A program made the position numbers and the translations under genes. A stretch of 64,000 nucleotides of DNA from the NCBI GenBank assembly GCA_902469965.1, contig CABREP010000003.1, positions 3,575 through 67,574 of the forward strand, written 5' to 3'. Below, one piece after another: positions 9,101 to 17,604 of the stretch; position 1 is the stretch's first letter; every line of letters starts with the position of its first letter. The notes beneath the pieces are model-generated. The model was not told the DNA's origin, searched no databases, and saw nothing but the letters and a program-made list of their open reading frames with translations. Origin of the DNA: Egerieimonas sp900552095. GTDB taxonomy: Bacteria; Bacillota; Clostridia; Lachnospirales; Lachnospiraceae.

Positions 9101-9547
9101 CTACCGGCGTTCCTGACTGCCTGCCTCTCCGGTTCCGTCCGCTGCGCGCTCCATGCCGTCTCCCACATCCTCAGCTGCATTTCCAATGCCTTCCCCGGCA
9201 TCCCGGACCGCGTTTCCGACGCCATCGCCCACATCTTCGATCACATCACCTGCGCCGTCTCCCAGATCTTCCACCGCATTTCCTGCACCGTCTCCTGCAT
9301 CTTCCATGCCGTCTCCCACAACGCCATTGCCTTCTGTATTATTATTCTTCTCATTGTTCGTTTTTTCATCTTTTTTCTTGTCCTGTGAATTTCCGTCCTT
9401 CTCTTTTTTATCCTTATCTTCCCGGTCTGAGCCTTCTGTTACACTGTTGTTATTACTCTTTCCATTTCTGTCTCCGCAGCCCGCAGATACGCAAAGTACC
9501 ACTCCCAGAGCACACACTGTCATCAAAATCCTGAATCGCTTCATCAT
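9101..9547 (-). CDS. Lipoprotein with 11-residue tandem repeats
   Basis: A 148-residue predicted lipoprotein. The start at 9547 was chosen because GGAGAGAAGAG lies just before it. A signal peptide leads to lipobox SAGC with the acylated Cys at residue 24, then a Lys/Asp/Asn-rich hydrophilic linker (residues 25-75). From residue 85 come four tandem 11-mers, GDGAGNAVEDL, GDGAGDVIEDV, GDGVGNAVRDA and GEGIGNAAEDV, plus partial copies on each side. The pattern predicts a repetitive acidic helix outside the cell. No enzymatic family is recognised; a cell-wall spacer or stress-related surface protein is possible. It stands alone between hisA and a divergent operon. Confidence 0.8.
   Translation of the reverse strand: MMKRFRILMTVCALGVVLCVSAGCGDRNGKSNNNSVTEGSDREDKDKKEKDGNSQDKKKDEKTNNEKNNNTEGNGVVGDGMEDAGDGAGNAVEDLGDGAGDVIEDVGDGVGNAVRDAGEGIGNAAEDVGDGMERAADGTGEAGSQERR
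9131..9295 (-). repeat. 33-base tandem repeats coding for 11-residue units
   Basis: Five consecutive units of about 33 bases inside the lipoprotein gene encode the G-D/E-G-x-G-x-x-x-x-D-x pattern. Units are diverged at the DNA level but keep the codon register. Confidence 0.75.
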
Positions 9548-9627
9548 CTCTTCTCTCCTTTTCAAAGCTTTTACTGCTACTATGCTCACAGGAAAAGAAT
9601 TTTATTCAGTTTTTGAACATTTTTGAA

Positions 9628-9656
9628 TTGACAAGTCCTGTCGGAATCACTATAAT
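9628..9656 (+). promoter_or_regulatory. Consensus promoter of the DUF819/dipeptide operon
   Basis: Perfect TTGACA (9628-9633), 17-base spacer, perfect TATAAT (9651-9656). Transcription should start near 9663, leaving a leader of about 225 bases before the first gene at 9890. Confidence 0.85.
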
Positions 9657-9736
9657 CAAGGTAAATTGTACAAAAAAATCGCAGAATCCATTTCTATTTT
9701 GTCTAATATATCTGTTCTGTCAGGATGTTGCAAAGC

Positions 9737-9849
9737 CAGTTGACCCGAGCGGTATAGACGCTTGCGTCAGCTGTTTTTTTGTTTTCAGGCCAGCTGACAA
9801 AAGGCAGACCGGGACAAGCGAAATTCTTCTGCAGTCCCTGGAGAGGGAC
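9737..9849 (+). promoter_or_regulatory. Leader with mutually exclusive hairpins (candidate attenuator)
   Basis: CAGTTGAC (9737-9744) can pair with GTCAGCTG (9766-9773), directly followed by seven T (9774-9780), which has the form of an intrinsic terminator. GTCAGCTG can instead pair with CAGCTGAC (9791-9798), which would break the terminator. A further hairpin, GTCCCT/AGGGAC, sits at 9834-9849. GACGC-TT-GCGTC (9757-9768) is another competing stem. The rest of the 342-base gap (9548-9889) holds only the promoter and the ribosome binding site. No known riboswitch class was recognised. Confidence 0.5.
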
Positions 9850-9889
9850 CAAAATCATTACTACATTTCCAAAAACAAAGGAGAAAACT

Positions 9890-11077
9890 ATGGTTATTAC
9901 AAACGGTTTTACTTACATGGCATTTCTGATGTTTCTGGGCGGCGGTCTGCTGGCGCTGCAGAAATACGCAAAGTGGAAAATCTTCAATCTGATTCCCCCT
10001 CTTGTATGGGTGTACGTCCTGAACATGGTTTTCTGCACCATCGGACTTTATAACTCCGAAGGTGTGGCTGCCACCTACAGTGCTTTGAAGAACAATCTTC
10101 TTTACGCCATGATCTTCGTCATGCTGCTGCGCTGCAACTTCCGCAAGCTGGGAAAATTGGGCGGCCGCATGATCGCCATTTTCCTTGGATGTTCTCTCAC
10201 CCTTGCCGTCGGCTTCTTCATCGGCTTCCCCCTGTTTGCCAACGTGCTGGGAGGCACAAGCAAGACCTGGGCAGCCGTAGCCGCTCTGTATGCATCCTGG
10301 GTCGGAGGTTCCGCCAACATGGCCGCCATGCAGGCAGCTCTTCCCGTAGACGCCGGCGCCTACAGCTGTGCTCTGGCTCTTGATACCGTATGTTATTCCG
10401 TATGGATCGCCCTGCTTCTGCTGGCAGTCCGCTATGCAAAGAAGTGGAACTCTGCCGTAAAAGCTGACACCTCCAAACTGGACGCCGTTGCAGAAGCTGC
10501 CAACGCAGAAGTTGATAAAGAAAGTAAAAAAGCAACCTCTACAGACTGGATCTTCCTGATCGGCATCTCACTTATGGTTTCCGCCCTGTCCCAGATCGTC
10601 GGCGCCGCTATCAGCAAGGGTCTGGCTTCCATGGGGCTGACCATGTTCGACGCCGGTACCTGTACCACACTGTTCGTGACCATCTTAGGTCTTATCTGTG
10701 CATTAACCCCCCTGGGCAAGCTTCCGGCAGTGGAGGACGTATCCAACCTGTACCTGTATGCGGTCATCTCCCTGCTGGCATCCACTGCAAGCCTGGCCGA
10801 TCTGATCTCCGCACCCATGTGGGTAGTGTACGGTCTCTTCGTGCTGGTACTGCATGTTGTCCTTATGTTCCTTCTGTCCAAACTGTTCCGCTGGGATCTG
10901 TGCATGGTATCCACCGCTTCTCTGGCCAATATCGGAGGCTCTGCCTCCGCACCCATTGTAGCTACCGCCTATAACCCGTCTTTCGCCGGAATCGGCGTTC
11001 TGATGGGGGTTCTGGGAGCAGCCATAGGAAATTTCCTGGGTCTTGGAATGGGCGCCCTGCTGCAGATGTTTGTCTAG
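9890..11077 (+). CDS. DUF819 family membrane protein (putative transporter)
   Basis: A 395-residue protein with ten or more hydrophobic segments, of the DUF819 (YjcL-like) family. Typical glycine-rich stretches are present: AALYASWVGGSANMAAM, ALDTVCYSVWIALLLL and STASLANIGGSASAPIVATAY. The start at 9890 follows AAAGGAG with 7-base spacing; the frame is open upstream but that part lacks a site and overlaps the leader. It heads a four-gene operon with a transglutaminase-like protein, an M20 dipeptidase and a dipeptide epimerase, so an inferred role is uptake of cell-wall dipeptides such as L-Ala-D-Glu. The family is clear, the substrate is an inference. Confidence 0.85.
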   Translation: MVITNGFTYMAFLMFLGGGLLALQKYAKWKIFNLIPPLVWVYVLNMVFCTIGLYNSEGVAATYSALKNNLLYAMIFVMLLRCNFRKLGKLGGRMIAIFLGCSLTLAVGFFIGFPLFANVLGGTSKTWAAVAALYASWVGGSANMAAMQAALPVDAGAYSCALALDTVCYSVWIALLLLAVRYAKKWNSAVKADTSKLDAVAEAANAEVDKESKKATSTDWIFLIGISLMVSALSQIVGAAISKGLASMGLTMFDAGTCTTLFVTILGLICALTPLGKLPAVEDVSNLYLYAVISLLASTASLADLISAPMWVVYGLFVLVLHVVLMFLLSKLFRWDLCMVSTASLANIGGSASAPIVATAYNPSFAGIGVLMGVLGAAIGNFLGLGMGALLQMFV

Positions 11078-11092
11078 AAAGGATAATGTCAT

Positions 11093-12505
11093 ATGAACAA
11101 TGCAGATCAGATCTTCACAGATATGAATGAAAACTTTCGCTATCTTCATATGGGACTTCCGGAGGATATTCTCCGCCGGAAGCTCTCCGGAGATTTCAAA
11201 GGCGCTCTGCGCCTGATCGACCGGCGCCTGGCAGACCCGAAAATCCCTCAGGCAATGAAACATTCCCTTACCGCCCATCGCGAGATCATCTGCCGCCTTC
11301 CCGCTGATTACCCCTTCACCCGGGAAGAAGCACTTGCCCGCGTGCGGGAACATATTCCGGACTTTACAGAAGCTGAATTTGACGAGCGGGTAGAAGCCGG
11401 AAAAATCGGATGGATCTGCAGCGAAAACGGTGTGCGCTATTTTATCCGCTTTTTTGAGACACTGTGCAAGACAGAACCCGCCTTCGGCGTACGGGCAGGC
11501 GTTACTCTGCCGGGTGCTGAAAGTGCCGGAAAAAGCGCCGGAAAAGAAACGTATCAGGAATACTGCATCCGCCGGATGAAAGAAGAAGGAAGCTGCAGCT
11601 GCCGGATCCGGGTTCGCTCCACCATGCGCATCAAAGACGAAGTATTTGTTCCCGGCATGAAAGTCCGGGCTCATCTGCCCATTCCCGCAGAATGCCCGGA
11701 ACAGACAGATATCGTTCTGGAGGAAATTTCTCCCGCAGGCGGCCAGGCTGCCCCCGGAGACGCTCCTCAGCGCACCGTCTTCTGGGAGAAAACCCTGATG
11801 GAAAATGAAACCTTCACGGTTCAGTATTCCTACATCCGAAAAGCAGTGTACCATGACACGGACAGGCTGACTCCCGATCCGGTTCAGCCGGACTTCTTCA
11901 CGCAGGAAGAGGCGCCTCATATTGTTTTTACTCCGTATATCCGGGAACTGACAGAAAAACTGACAAAGGGAATAGATTCTCCTCTTGAAAAAGCCCGCAG
12001 ATTCTACGATTTTATCACCAAAAATATGACCTACACCTTCATGCCGTCCTATTTTGTCCTGGATAATATCGCTGAGAACTGTGCCCGCAACTTCACCGGA
12101 GACTGCGGCGTATTTGCCCTTCTCTTCCTGACTCTGTGCCGCTGCGCGGGAATTCCCGCACGCTGGCAGAGTGGTATGGCTACAGAGCCGGCTTTCTGCG
12201 GCTGCCACGACTGGGCGCAGTTTTATATCGCGCCTTACGGATGGCTCTATGCAGATCCTTCCTACGGTCTGGCTGCTGTCCGGGCCGGCAAGGAAGAACG
12301 CCGTCAATTCTATTTCGGCAATCTGGAACCCTGCCGTATGGCTGCCAACCATGCTTTTCAGGCTCCTTTCACCGAAGGGAAAAAGTTCTGGCGGGCCGAT
12401 CCCTATGACAACCAGGTAGGTGAGATTGAACTGGAAAACCGCGGTCTGCGCTATGATGAATATGAGCGGGACAAACAGGTTCTCCTGTGTGAGGATCTGA
12501 AATAA
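11093..12505 (+). CDS. Transglutaminase-like (papain-fold) protein
   Basis: A 470-residue protein with a C-terminal transglutaminase-like domain (about residues 300-410). The catalytic Cys is in FTGDCGVFALLF, the His in GCHDWAQFY, and the Asp in WLYADPSYG, so the triad is complete. The first 280 residues have no recognised domain and there is no signal peptide, so it is probably cytoplasmic. In this operon (16 bases after the DUF819 gene, 14 before the M20 gene) a role as a peptidase or amidase acting on imported muropeptide fragments is plausible, by analogy with YkfC in the Bacillus ykf operon although that is a different fold subgroup. Function is inferred from context. Confidence 0.8.
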   Translation: MNNADQIFTDMNENFRYLHMGLPEDILRRKLSGDFKGALRLIDRRLADPKIPQAMKHSLTAHREIICRLPADYPFTREEALARVREHIPDFTEAEFDERVEAGKIGWICSENGVRYFIRFFETLCKTEPAFGVRAGVTLPGAESAGKSAGKETYQEYCIRRMKEEGSCSCRIRVRSTMRIKDEVFVPGMKVRAHLPIPAECPEQTDIVLEEISPAGGQAAPGDAPQRTVFWEKTLMENETFTVQYSYIRKAVYHDTDRLTPDPVQPDFFTQEEAPHIVFTPYIRELTEKLTKGIDSPLEKARRFYDFITKNMTYTFMPSYFVLDNIAENCARNFTGDCGVFALLFLTLCRCAGIPARWQSGMATEPAFCGCHDWAQFYIAPYGWLYADPSYGLAAVRAGKEERRQFYFGNLEPCRMAANHAFQAPFTEGKKFWRADPYDNQVGEIELENRGLRYDEYERDKQVLLCEDLK

Positions 12506-12519
12506 GGAGGCGTATCTTA

Positions 12520-13890
12520 TTGGATTTCCGAAAATTTGCAGAAGAAAAGAAGCAGGAACTGATCCGGGATCTGCAGGGCTGTATCCGTATTCCCAGCGTC
12601 TACGCTGAAGATGACAGCGGTTTCCCCTACGGAAAGGAAGTTCACCAGTGTCTCGAATACGTTCTGCAGACTGCCGAACGAATGGGTTTTTCTACCTCCA
12701 ATATGGATGAGCAGGCTGGCTGGTGCGAATACGGACAAGGGGAAGAGATGATCGCAGTCCTCTGTCATCTGGATGTAGTTCCTGCCGGCGACGGCTGGTC
12801 GGTCCCCCCCTACGAAGGCCTGGTGCTTGACGGCCGGATCTATGGGCGCGGCACTATGGATGACAAGGGACCGGCCATGGCTGCCCTTTATGGGCTGGCC
12901 GCCCTCAGAGATTCCGGTCTCCCCATAAAGCGCCGTATCCGCCTGATCTTCGGACTGAACGAAGAAACCGGAAGCGCCGATATGAAATACTATCTCAGCC
13001 ACGGCGGAGAGGTTCCCGTTATGGGAATCACCCCGGATGGTGAATATCCTGTGATCAACGGCGAAAAGGGGCTGGTTGGAGAAACCTTCACCCGTTCCTT
13101 CTCTCAGAGCGGCGGACTCTTTCTGGAAGAGCTGAAAGGCGGCGAAAGCCATAACATCGTTCCCGCCTCCGCCTTTGCACAGATCCGATGCAGCAAGGAA
13201 CAGGCAGAACGGATTGCCGGCCTGGAAGCAGAAAAAATTTTCTGTACGCTCACGGAATCCGGTATCCGGATCGAAGCTCAGGGAAGAAGCGCTCACGGCG
13301 GAACTCCCTGGGAAGGAGAGAATGCCATCGGCAGACTGCTTCTTTTCTTAAAAGAACTTCCCTTTGAAGGCCAACTGGCTCAGATCATCTCTTTTCTGAC
13401 TGAGCGCTTTGCGATGGAATGGAACGGATCTTCCCTTGGCATTGCTATGGAAGACGATCTCTCCGGCGCCCTCACCATGAATCTTGGTGTTATTTCTGCC
13501 AGTGAAAATAAAATTACTGTGAAATTAAACTACCGTTATCCTGTCACCCGTTCCTTTGCGGAATGTGGTCCCCAGATCGAGCAGCTCTTCCAGGAAGCGG
13601 GATTTCAGACTGATACACTCCTGCATAAATCCAGCCTGTATATGCCGGAAGAAAGTGCTCTTGTCCAGAAACTTCTGGGGGTATATACCCGCTGTACCGG
13701 AAAGGAAGCAAAACCAAAGTGCATCGGAGGCGGCACTTACGCCAAAATGATGCCAAACACTCTTGCCTTCGGCCCCATTTTTCCCGGGGATGAAGTACGG
13801 GAACATAAACCCGACGAATATATGGAACTAAACAGACTGATTGACAACGTAACAATTCTGGCCCACGCCATGTATGAGCTGGCGCGCTGA
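12520..13890 (+). CDS. M20 family dipeptidase (PepV-like)
   Basis: A 456-residue zinc peptidase of family M20A, similar to PepV, which cleaves dipeptides. Metal-binding signatures are CHLDVVPAG (about residue 87), GTMDDKGP (about 113), EETGSADMKYYL (about 149) and a late His in a GDEVREHKPDEY segment. The length and the lid domain (about 190-340) match PepV. The start codon is TTG at 12520, nine bases after AAGGAGG; no ATG is better placed. Third in the operon with DUF819, transglutaminase-like and epimerase genes; it would hydrolyse L-Ala-L-Glu after epimerisation. Confidence 0.88.
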   Translation: MDFRKFAEEKKQELIRDLQGCIRIPSVYAEDDSGFPYGKEVHQCLEYVLQTAERMGFSTSNMDEQAGWCEYGQGEEMIAVLCHLDVVPAGDGWSVPPYEGLVLDGRIYGRGTMDDKGPAMAALYGLAALRDSGLPIKRRIRLIFGLNEETGSADMKYYLSHGGEVPVMGITPDGEYPVINGEKGLVGETFTRSFSQSGGLFLEELKGGESHNIVPASAFAQIRCSKEQAERIAGLEAEKIFCTLTESGIRIEAQGRSAHGGTPWEGENAIGRLLLFLKELPFEGQLAQIISFLTERFAMEWNGSSLGIAMEDDLSGALTMNLGVISASENKITVKLNYRYPVTRSFAECGPQIEQLFQEAGFQTDTLLHKSSLYMPEESALVQKLLGVYTRCTGKEAKPKCIGGGTYAKMMPNTLAFGPIFPGDEVREHKPDEYMELNRLIDNVTILAHAMYELAR

Positions 13891-13910
13891 GCCGGAAAGA
13901 AGGAGGCACT

Positions 13911-15002
13911 ATGAAGATAACAGATGTAAGACTGGGAAAAATTTCTGTTCCCCTGAGAGTTCCTTTTAAAACAGCGGTTCGTTCTGTCTACAGTGTAGAA
14001 GACATAATCGTAGAAGTTCACACCGATACCGGTGCAGTTGGATATGGAGAAGCTCCGCCGGCAGGCCCTGTCACCGGAGATACCGAAGGTGCGATCCTGG
14101 GCGCAATGCGGGACTATATTATCAAAACCGTAGTCGGACGGGATGTGGATGATTTTGAAAATCTGATGAAAGATTTAAACAGCTGCATTATCCGGAATAC
14201 CAATGCCAAAGCTGCCATGGATATGGCACTGTGGGATCTGTTCGGACAGCTGCATAAAACCCCCGTTCACAAACTGATGGGCGGAAGCCGGAAAGAGATC
14301 ATCACCGATATTACCATCAGCGTAAATGATCCCGACGAGATGGCCAGAGATGCGATGGACGCTGTCCGCCGCGGCTACGATACCCTGAAGATCAAAGTAG
14401 GATCTCATCCGGAACTGGATGTTGCCCGCCTCACTGCAATCCGTCAGGCAATCGGCGAAACACCCAATATCCGTATTGATGCCAACCAGGGATGGGAACC
14501 CAAACAGGCTGTCCGCCTGCTGAACCAGATGCAGGAAAAAGGGCTGAACATTGAATTTGTAGAACAGCCCGTCAAAGCTCACAACATCGACGGACTGAGA
14601 TATGTGACCGAGCGCTCCTATGTTCCTGTTATGGCAGACGAAAGCGTATACACTCCGGCAGACGCCCTGCACATCCTTCAGACAGGCGCCGCCGACATGG
14701 TAAACATCAAACTGATGAAATGCGGCGGTCTCTACAATGCTCTTAAGATCGCAACGGTGGCTGAGCTCTGCGGTGCCCAGTGTATGATCGGCTGTATGCT
14801 GGAGGCAAAAGTCAGCGTAAATGCGGCTGTTCACCTGGCCTGTGCAAGACAGGTGATCTCCAAGATCGATCTGGACGGACCGGTGCTCTGCAGCGAGGAT
14901 CCGATCCTGGGAGGAGCTGTATTTGAGGAACAGCGCATCACCGTATCTGATGATCCCGGACTGGGCATCAAGGGAATCCAGGGAATTACCTATCTGGATT
15001 AA
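13911..15002 (+). CDS. Dipeptide epimerase (L-Ala-D/L-Glu epimerase type)
   Basis: A 363-residue member of the enolase superfamily, muconate-lactonising subgroup, like YkfB/YcjG. The catalytic K-x-K is in DTLKIKVG (about residue 160), metal ligands are in IRIDANQGW, EFVEQPV and MADES, and the second-side Lys is in NIKLMKCGG. Such enzymes convert L-Ala-D-Glu from peptidoglycan to L-Ala-L-Glu so that dipeptidases can cleave it. Its place directly after the M20 dipeptidase supports this role. Exact dipeptide specificity is not visible. Last gene of the operon. Confidence 0.9.
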   Translation: MKITDVRLGKISVPLRVPFKTAVRSVYSVEDIIVEVHTDTGAVGYGEAPPAGPVTGDTEGAILGAMRDYIIKTVVGRDVDDFENLMKDLNSCIIRNTNAKAAMDMALWDLFGQLHKTPVHKLMGGSRKEIITDITISVNDPDEMARDAMDAVRRGYDTLKIKVGSHPELDVARLTAIRQAIGETPNIRIDANQGWEPKQAVRLLNQMQEKGLNIEFVEQPVKAHNIDGLRYVTERSYVPVMADESVYTPADALHILQTGAADMVNIKLMKCGGLYNALKIATVAELCGAQCMIGCMLEAKVSVNAAVHLACARQVISKIDLDGPVLCSEDPILGGAVFEEQRITVSDDPGLGIKGIQGITYLD

Positions 15003-15025
15003 GCAATTCATACAAAACATAAAAG

Positions 15026-15055
15026 GAGGGTGCCGCAAAACTGAGCGACACCCTC
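15026..15055. terminator. Probable shared terminator between the two convergent operons
   Basis: GAGGGTG (15026-15032) and CACCCTC (15049-15055) pair. The minus-strand exit is followed by a CTTTTATGTTTT tract, the plus side only by a weak AT tract. Confidence 0.5.
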
Positions 15056-15070
15056 TGATTATTTGGGAAG

Positions 15071-15559
15071 CTAGATAATCCCCTGGGCGCTGAGGATGAG
15101 CTGAGCGATCAGCGCAGACCCCACATACGTTCCAATCATAACAAAGATAGCAACTACAATACCTTTCCACCCGATTTTCTTAAATTCTATCCAGTCTTTT
15201 CCCATAGATACGCCCGCATATGCCAGAATAGGAGTCACCGTGGGGAGCATCCCTATTTTTCCCACCTGCCCGGACACAAATGCTCCTGTAGGACTGTGAG
15301 GCATGGCCAGGAGGATTCCCAGCGCTGTAATATAGATAATAGCCGGTATTTTCGGAAAGATCAGATTCAAAATACTTCCGGCCAGTGCAATTCCAAATAA
15401 AAGAAACATACCTGCCATGCCATCCAACACGGAGACAAAGGTATCCGGATTTTTATCTGTGATCGTATTGATCATATTTCCCAGCAGACTGATCACCGCT
15501 GAAATGGCCAAAATCAAAACATACTCCACCACCGTATCTAAAGTGAGTTTTTTCTCCAT
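15071..15559 (-). CDS. Small integral membrane protein partnered with DUF3100
   Basis: A 162-residue hydrophobic protein with about five membrane segments and little soluble sequence. It starts two bases after the stop of the second DUF3100 half, behind GGGAGGGAATGAG, so it is almost certainly cotranslated with it. I do not recognise a named family. With DUF3100 it probably makes a two-component permease serving the M20D amidohydrolase at the head of the operon. Confidence 0.75.
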   Translation of the reverse strand: MEKKLTLDTVVEYVLILAISAVISLLGNMINTITDKNPDTFVSVLDGMAGMFLLFGIALAGSILNLIFPKIPAIIYITALGILLAMPHSPTGAFVSGQVGKIGMLPTVTPILAYAGVSMGKDWIEFKKIGWKGIVVAIFVMIGTYVGSALIAQLILSAQGII

Positions 15560-15560
15560 C

Positions 15561-15977
15561 TCATTCCCTCCCTTCTGTCTTCTTCTTTCTAAAATGTGGT
15601 TCTAATTTCCGATACAGAAAATTACACATGGGAAGACCGATAAAAACCGTCATAACGATACCATCCGCATTAGACAACACATTGCTTGTCCCGGCATAGG
15701 CTGTGATCTGACCCGCCATATCCGGAAAAGCCGCCACTAAAGAAGCGGAAGATGCTGCCATCATGCTTCCGCTTCCCACACCGCAGGCCATAGCTAGAGC
15801 ATAAGGATGGAAGATTCCGGCTGCTCCCAGAGCACTTGCCATCACCCCCATAAAAATGGTACCTACCAGCGTTCCCACCACATAAACAGTCATAACTCCC
15901 CGCCCTTCGGGAGAATCCAGACCATAACGGGAAGCAATATAGCCCACATTCGGCTCCCGGCAGATGGAATGGGTCAT
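15561..15977 (-). CDS. DUF3100 membrane protein, C-terminal half (split gene)
   Basis: A 138-residue membrane protein that reads as the second half of a DUF3100 protein: MTHSICREPNVGYIASRYG continues without loss from the end of the preceding gene. Its ATG overlaps the TGA of the first half (GTATGACC). One extra G before the ATG (GTGGGTATG) would restore a single gene of about 275 codons. A usable ribosome binding site (GAGGGAGG, 7 bases before the ATG) is present, so it may be translated by coupling rather than dead. Either a recent frameshift or a functional split; the sequence alone does not decide. Confidence 0.7.
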   Translation of the reverse strand: MTHSICREPNVGYIASRYGLDSPEGRGVMTVYVVGTLVGTIFMGVMASALGAAGIFHPYALAMACGVGSGSMMAASSASLVAAFPDMAGQITAYAGTSNVLSNADGIVMTVFIGLPMCNFLYRKLEPHFRKKKTEGRE

Positions 15978-16375
15978 ACCACTGCCTCCCTCTTAAATCC
16001 CAGGAAAAGTGCCAGCGGAAGAGCCAGAAGAATCGTTCCCAGGTTTCCAAACTCCTGGAAGATTAGAGCAGGTCCCGCAGCCAGCACATCCGGCAGCTGT
16101 GTACCGCTTGTCACTGCAACTTTTGCCAGAAAAATGCCGATTCCGATCACCACAAAACGGCATTTTTCTGGCAAAAGTTTTTTCTTTACAATTTTTACCG
16201 GTTTTAAGAGATAAAGGATCAGCCCGATCACCATTGCAAAAAGCATGGGGAGAAACATCAGACTCCCTGTTCCCACCGGAATTGAAATCGTATTAACCGC
16301 CTCACACATCACCGTAATGAGCAATACGGTCAGATGAAAAGGCCAGTACCTTAACAGAGCTTTTACTTTTTCCAT
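15974..16375 (-). CDS. DUF3100 membrane protein, N-terminal half (split gene)
   Basis: A 133-residue protein with four membrane segments, matching the first half of DUF3100. The start at 16375 follows AAAGGAG by six bases and overlaps the last codons of the amidohydrolase gene by 13 bases. The frame ends in FKREAVV-stop exactly where the second half begins. DUF3100 proteins commonly sit beside M20D amidohydrolases, as here, suggesting uptake of an N-acyl amino acid or similar amide substrate. Confidence 0.72.
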   Translation of the reverse strand: MEKVKALLRYWPFHLTVLLITVMCEAVNTISIPVGTGSLMFLPMLFAMVIGLILYLLKPVKIVKKKLLPEKCRFVVIGIGIFLAKVAVTSGTQLPDVLAAGPALIFQEFGNLGTILLALPLALFLGFKREAVV

Positions 16376-17565
16376 AGTTTCTCCTTTCTCAGACATTCCA
16401 TTCCTTTAAAGACACTCATTGCATATGTCCCGGCTCCTATGGCAATGCACCTCTCGTCCGCTTTAAAATGAGGACTGTGCCACGAATAAATGCAGTCATT
16501 TTCTTCATTTCCCGTGCCCAGCCAGTAGAAGAAAGCCGGGCGTTCCTGCATAAAAACAGAGAAATCCTCCCCTCCGGTAGAGGGTATCGGATCTGCCGGC
16601 TCTGCCCCTATGGATGATACTGCCTGATAAGCCGCCTCGTAGAGCATTTCATTGTTGATCGTAGCAGGAAGTTCATAAATATATTTCAATTCCCCTTTAC
16701 ACTCATACGCCTCTGCAATCTGTTCCACCAAAACATTCAGCCGCTTCACAGCTTTTTCCTGTATTTCTTTAGAATACGTTCTCACCGTTCCCAGCATCGT
16801 CACAGAATCCGGCACCACATTATTGGCTCCCTCCCCCGCTTTTACGCTGCACACGGAAATCACGCAGGAATCAATCGCGCTGATATTCCGGCTCACGATC
16901 GTCTGAATCCCCTGTATCAGGGCCGCTGCACATACCACCGGATCTGCATTCCTCTGAGGGATCCCACCATGCCCTCCTTTCCCTTTTATCCGTATCTCAA
17001 TCCGATCCACCGCCGCCATCAGAGCACCTCGCTTCACCGCCACAGTTCCCAGCGGAATTTCCGGTGAATTATGAGGTCCGAAAACTGCATCCACCCCCTC
17101 AAGGCAGCCCAGCTCCACCATTTTCTTAGCTCCCAGATTCAGCTCTTCCGCCGGCTGAAAAAGAAATTTTACGCTCCCATGCAGCTCCCCTCTCATCTTC
17201 GCCAGAATCCTTGCCCCCGACAGAAGAGAAGCCGTATGACTGTCATGTCCGCAGGCATGCATGACCCCCGGAGTCCGGGAAGGATACTTGCTGCTGGAGT
17301 CTTCCTCCACCGGAAGCCCATCTATATCCGCCCGCAGGGCAATGCAGGGACCTTCCCCATCTCCCTTCAAAAGTGCCGCCAGTCCTGTCTCCAGACCGGT
17401 ATCCAGAATCTCCAGCCCCATCTCTTCCAGCTCTTTTCTGATATACGCTGTTGTCTGAAATTCCCGGAAACTCAGTTCCGGATTCTCATGAAGCCAGCGA
17501 AAATCCCTGAGAAACAACGGTTCCAGTTCTTTCATCCATCTCCTCACCTGTTCTTCTGCTGCCAT
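16363..17565 (-). CDS. M20D family amidohydrolase
   Basis: A 400-residue metallo-amidohydrolase of the aminoacylase/hippurate hydrolase/AbgB type. Signatures: ALRADIDGLPVEE (about residue 78), MHACGHDSHTASLL (about 108) with metal-binding Cys/His/Asp, FQPAEE (about 141), GPHNSPEIPLG (about 168) and a final HSPHFKADE. It removes an acyl or aromatic group from an amino acid or dipeptide. It heads a minus-strand operon with the split DUF3100 transporter and a small membrane protein, likely the importer for its substrate. Confidence 0.9.
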   Translation of the reverse strand: MAAEEQVRRWMKELEPLFLRDFRWLHENPELSFREFQTTAYIRKELEEMGLEILDTGLETGLAALLKGDGEGPCIALRADIDGLPVEEDSSSKYPSRTPGVMHACGHDSHTASLLSGARILAKMRGELHGSVKFLFQPAEELNLGAKKMVELGCLEGVDAVFGPHNSPEIPLGTVAVKRGALMAAVDRIEIRIKGKGGHGGIPQRNADPVVCAAALIQGIQTIVSRNISAIDSCVISVCSVKAGEGANNVVPDSVTMLGTVRTYSKEIQEKAVKRLNVLVEQIAEAYECKGELKYIYELPATINNEMLYEAAYQAVSSIGAEPADPIPSTGGEDFSVFMQERPAFFYWLGTGNEENDCIYSWHSPHFKADERCIAIGAGTYAMSVFKGMECLRKEKLWKK

Positions 17566-17604
17566 ACGCCTCCTCCTTCCCTCTCACAAAGATATTTGTA
17601 ATTT

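Noticed and set aside
9131..9295. CRISPR-like tandem repeat
   Set aside because: The units are contiguous, diverged and in coding register, with no spacers; they are protein repeats.
9657..9889. T-box leader for the dipeptide operon
   Set aside because: The conserved T-box sequence (AGGGTGG-ACCGCG type) and specifier-loop features are absent.
10703..12352. 549-codon minus-strand frame over the DUF819 and transglutaminase genes
   Set aside because: Spans two convincing plus-strand genes and their junction; a composition shadow.
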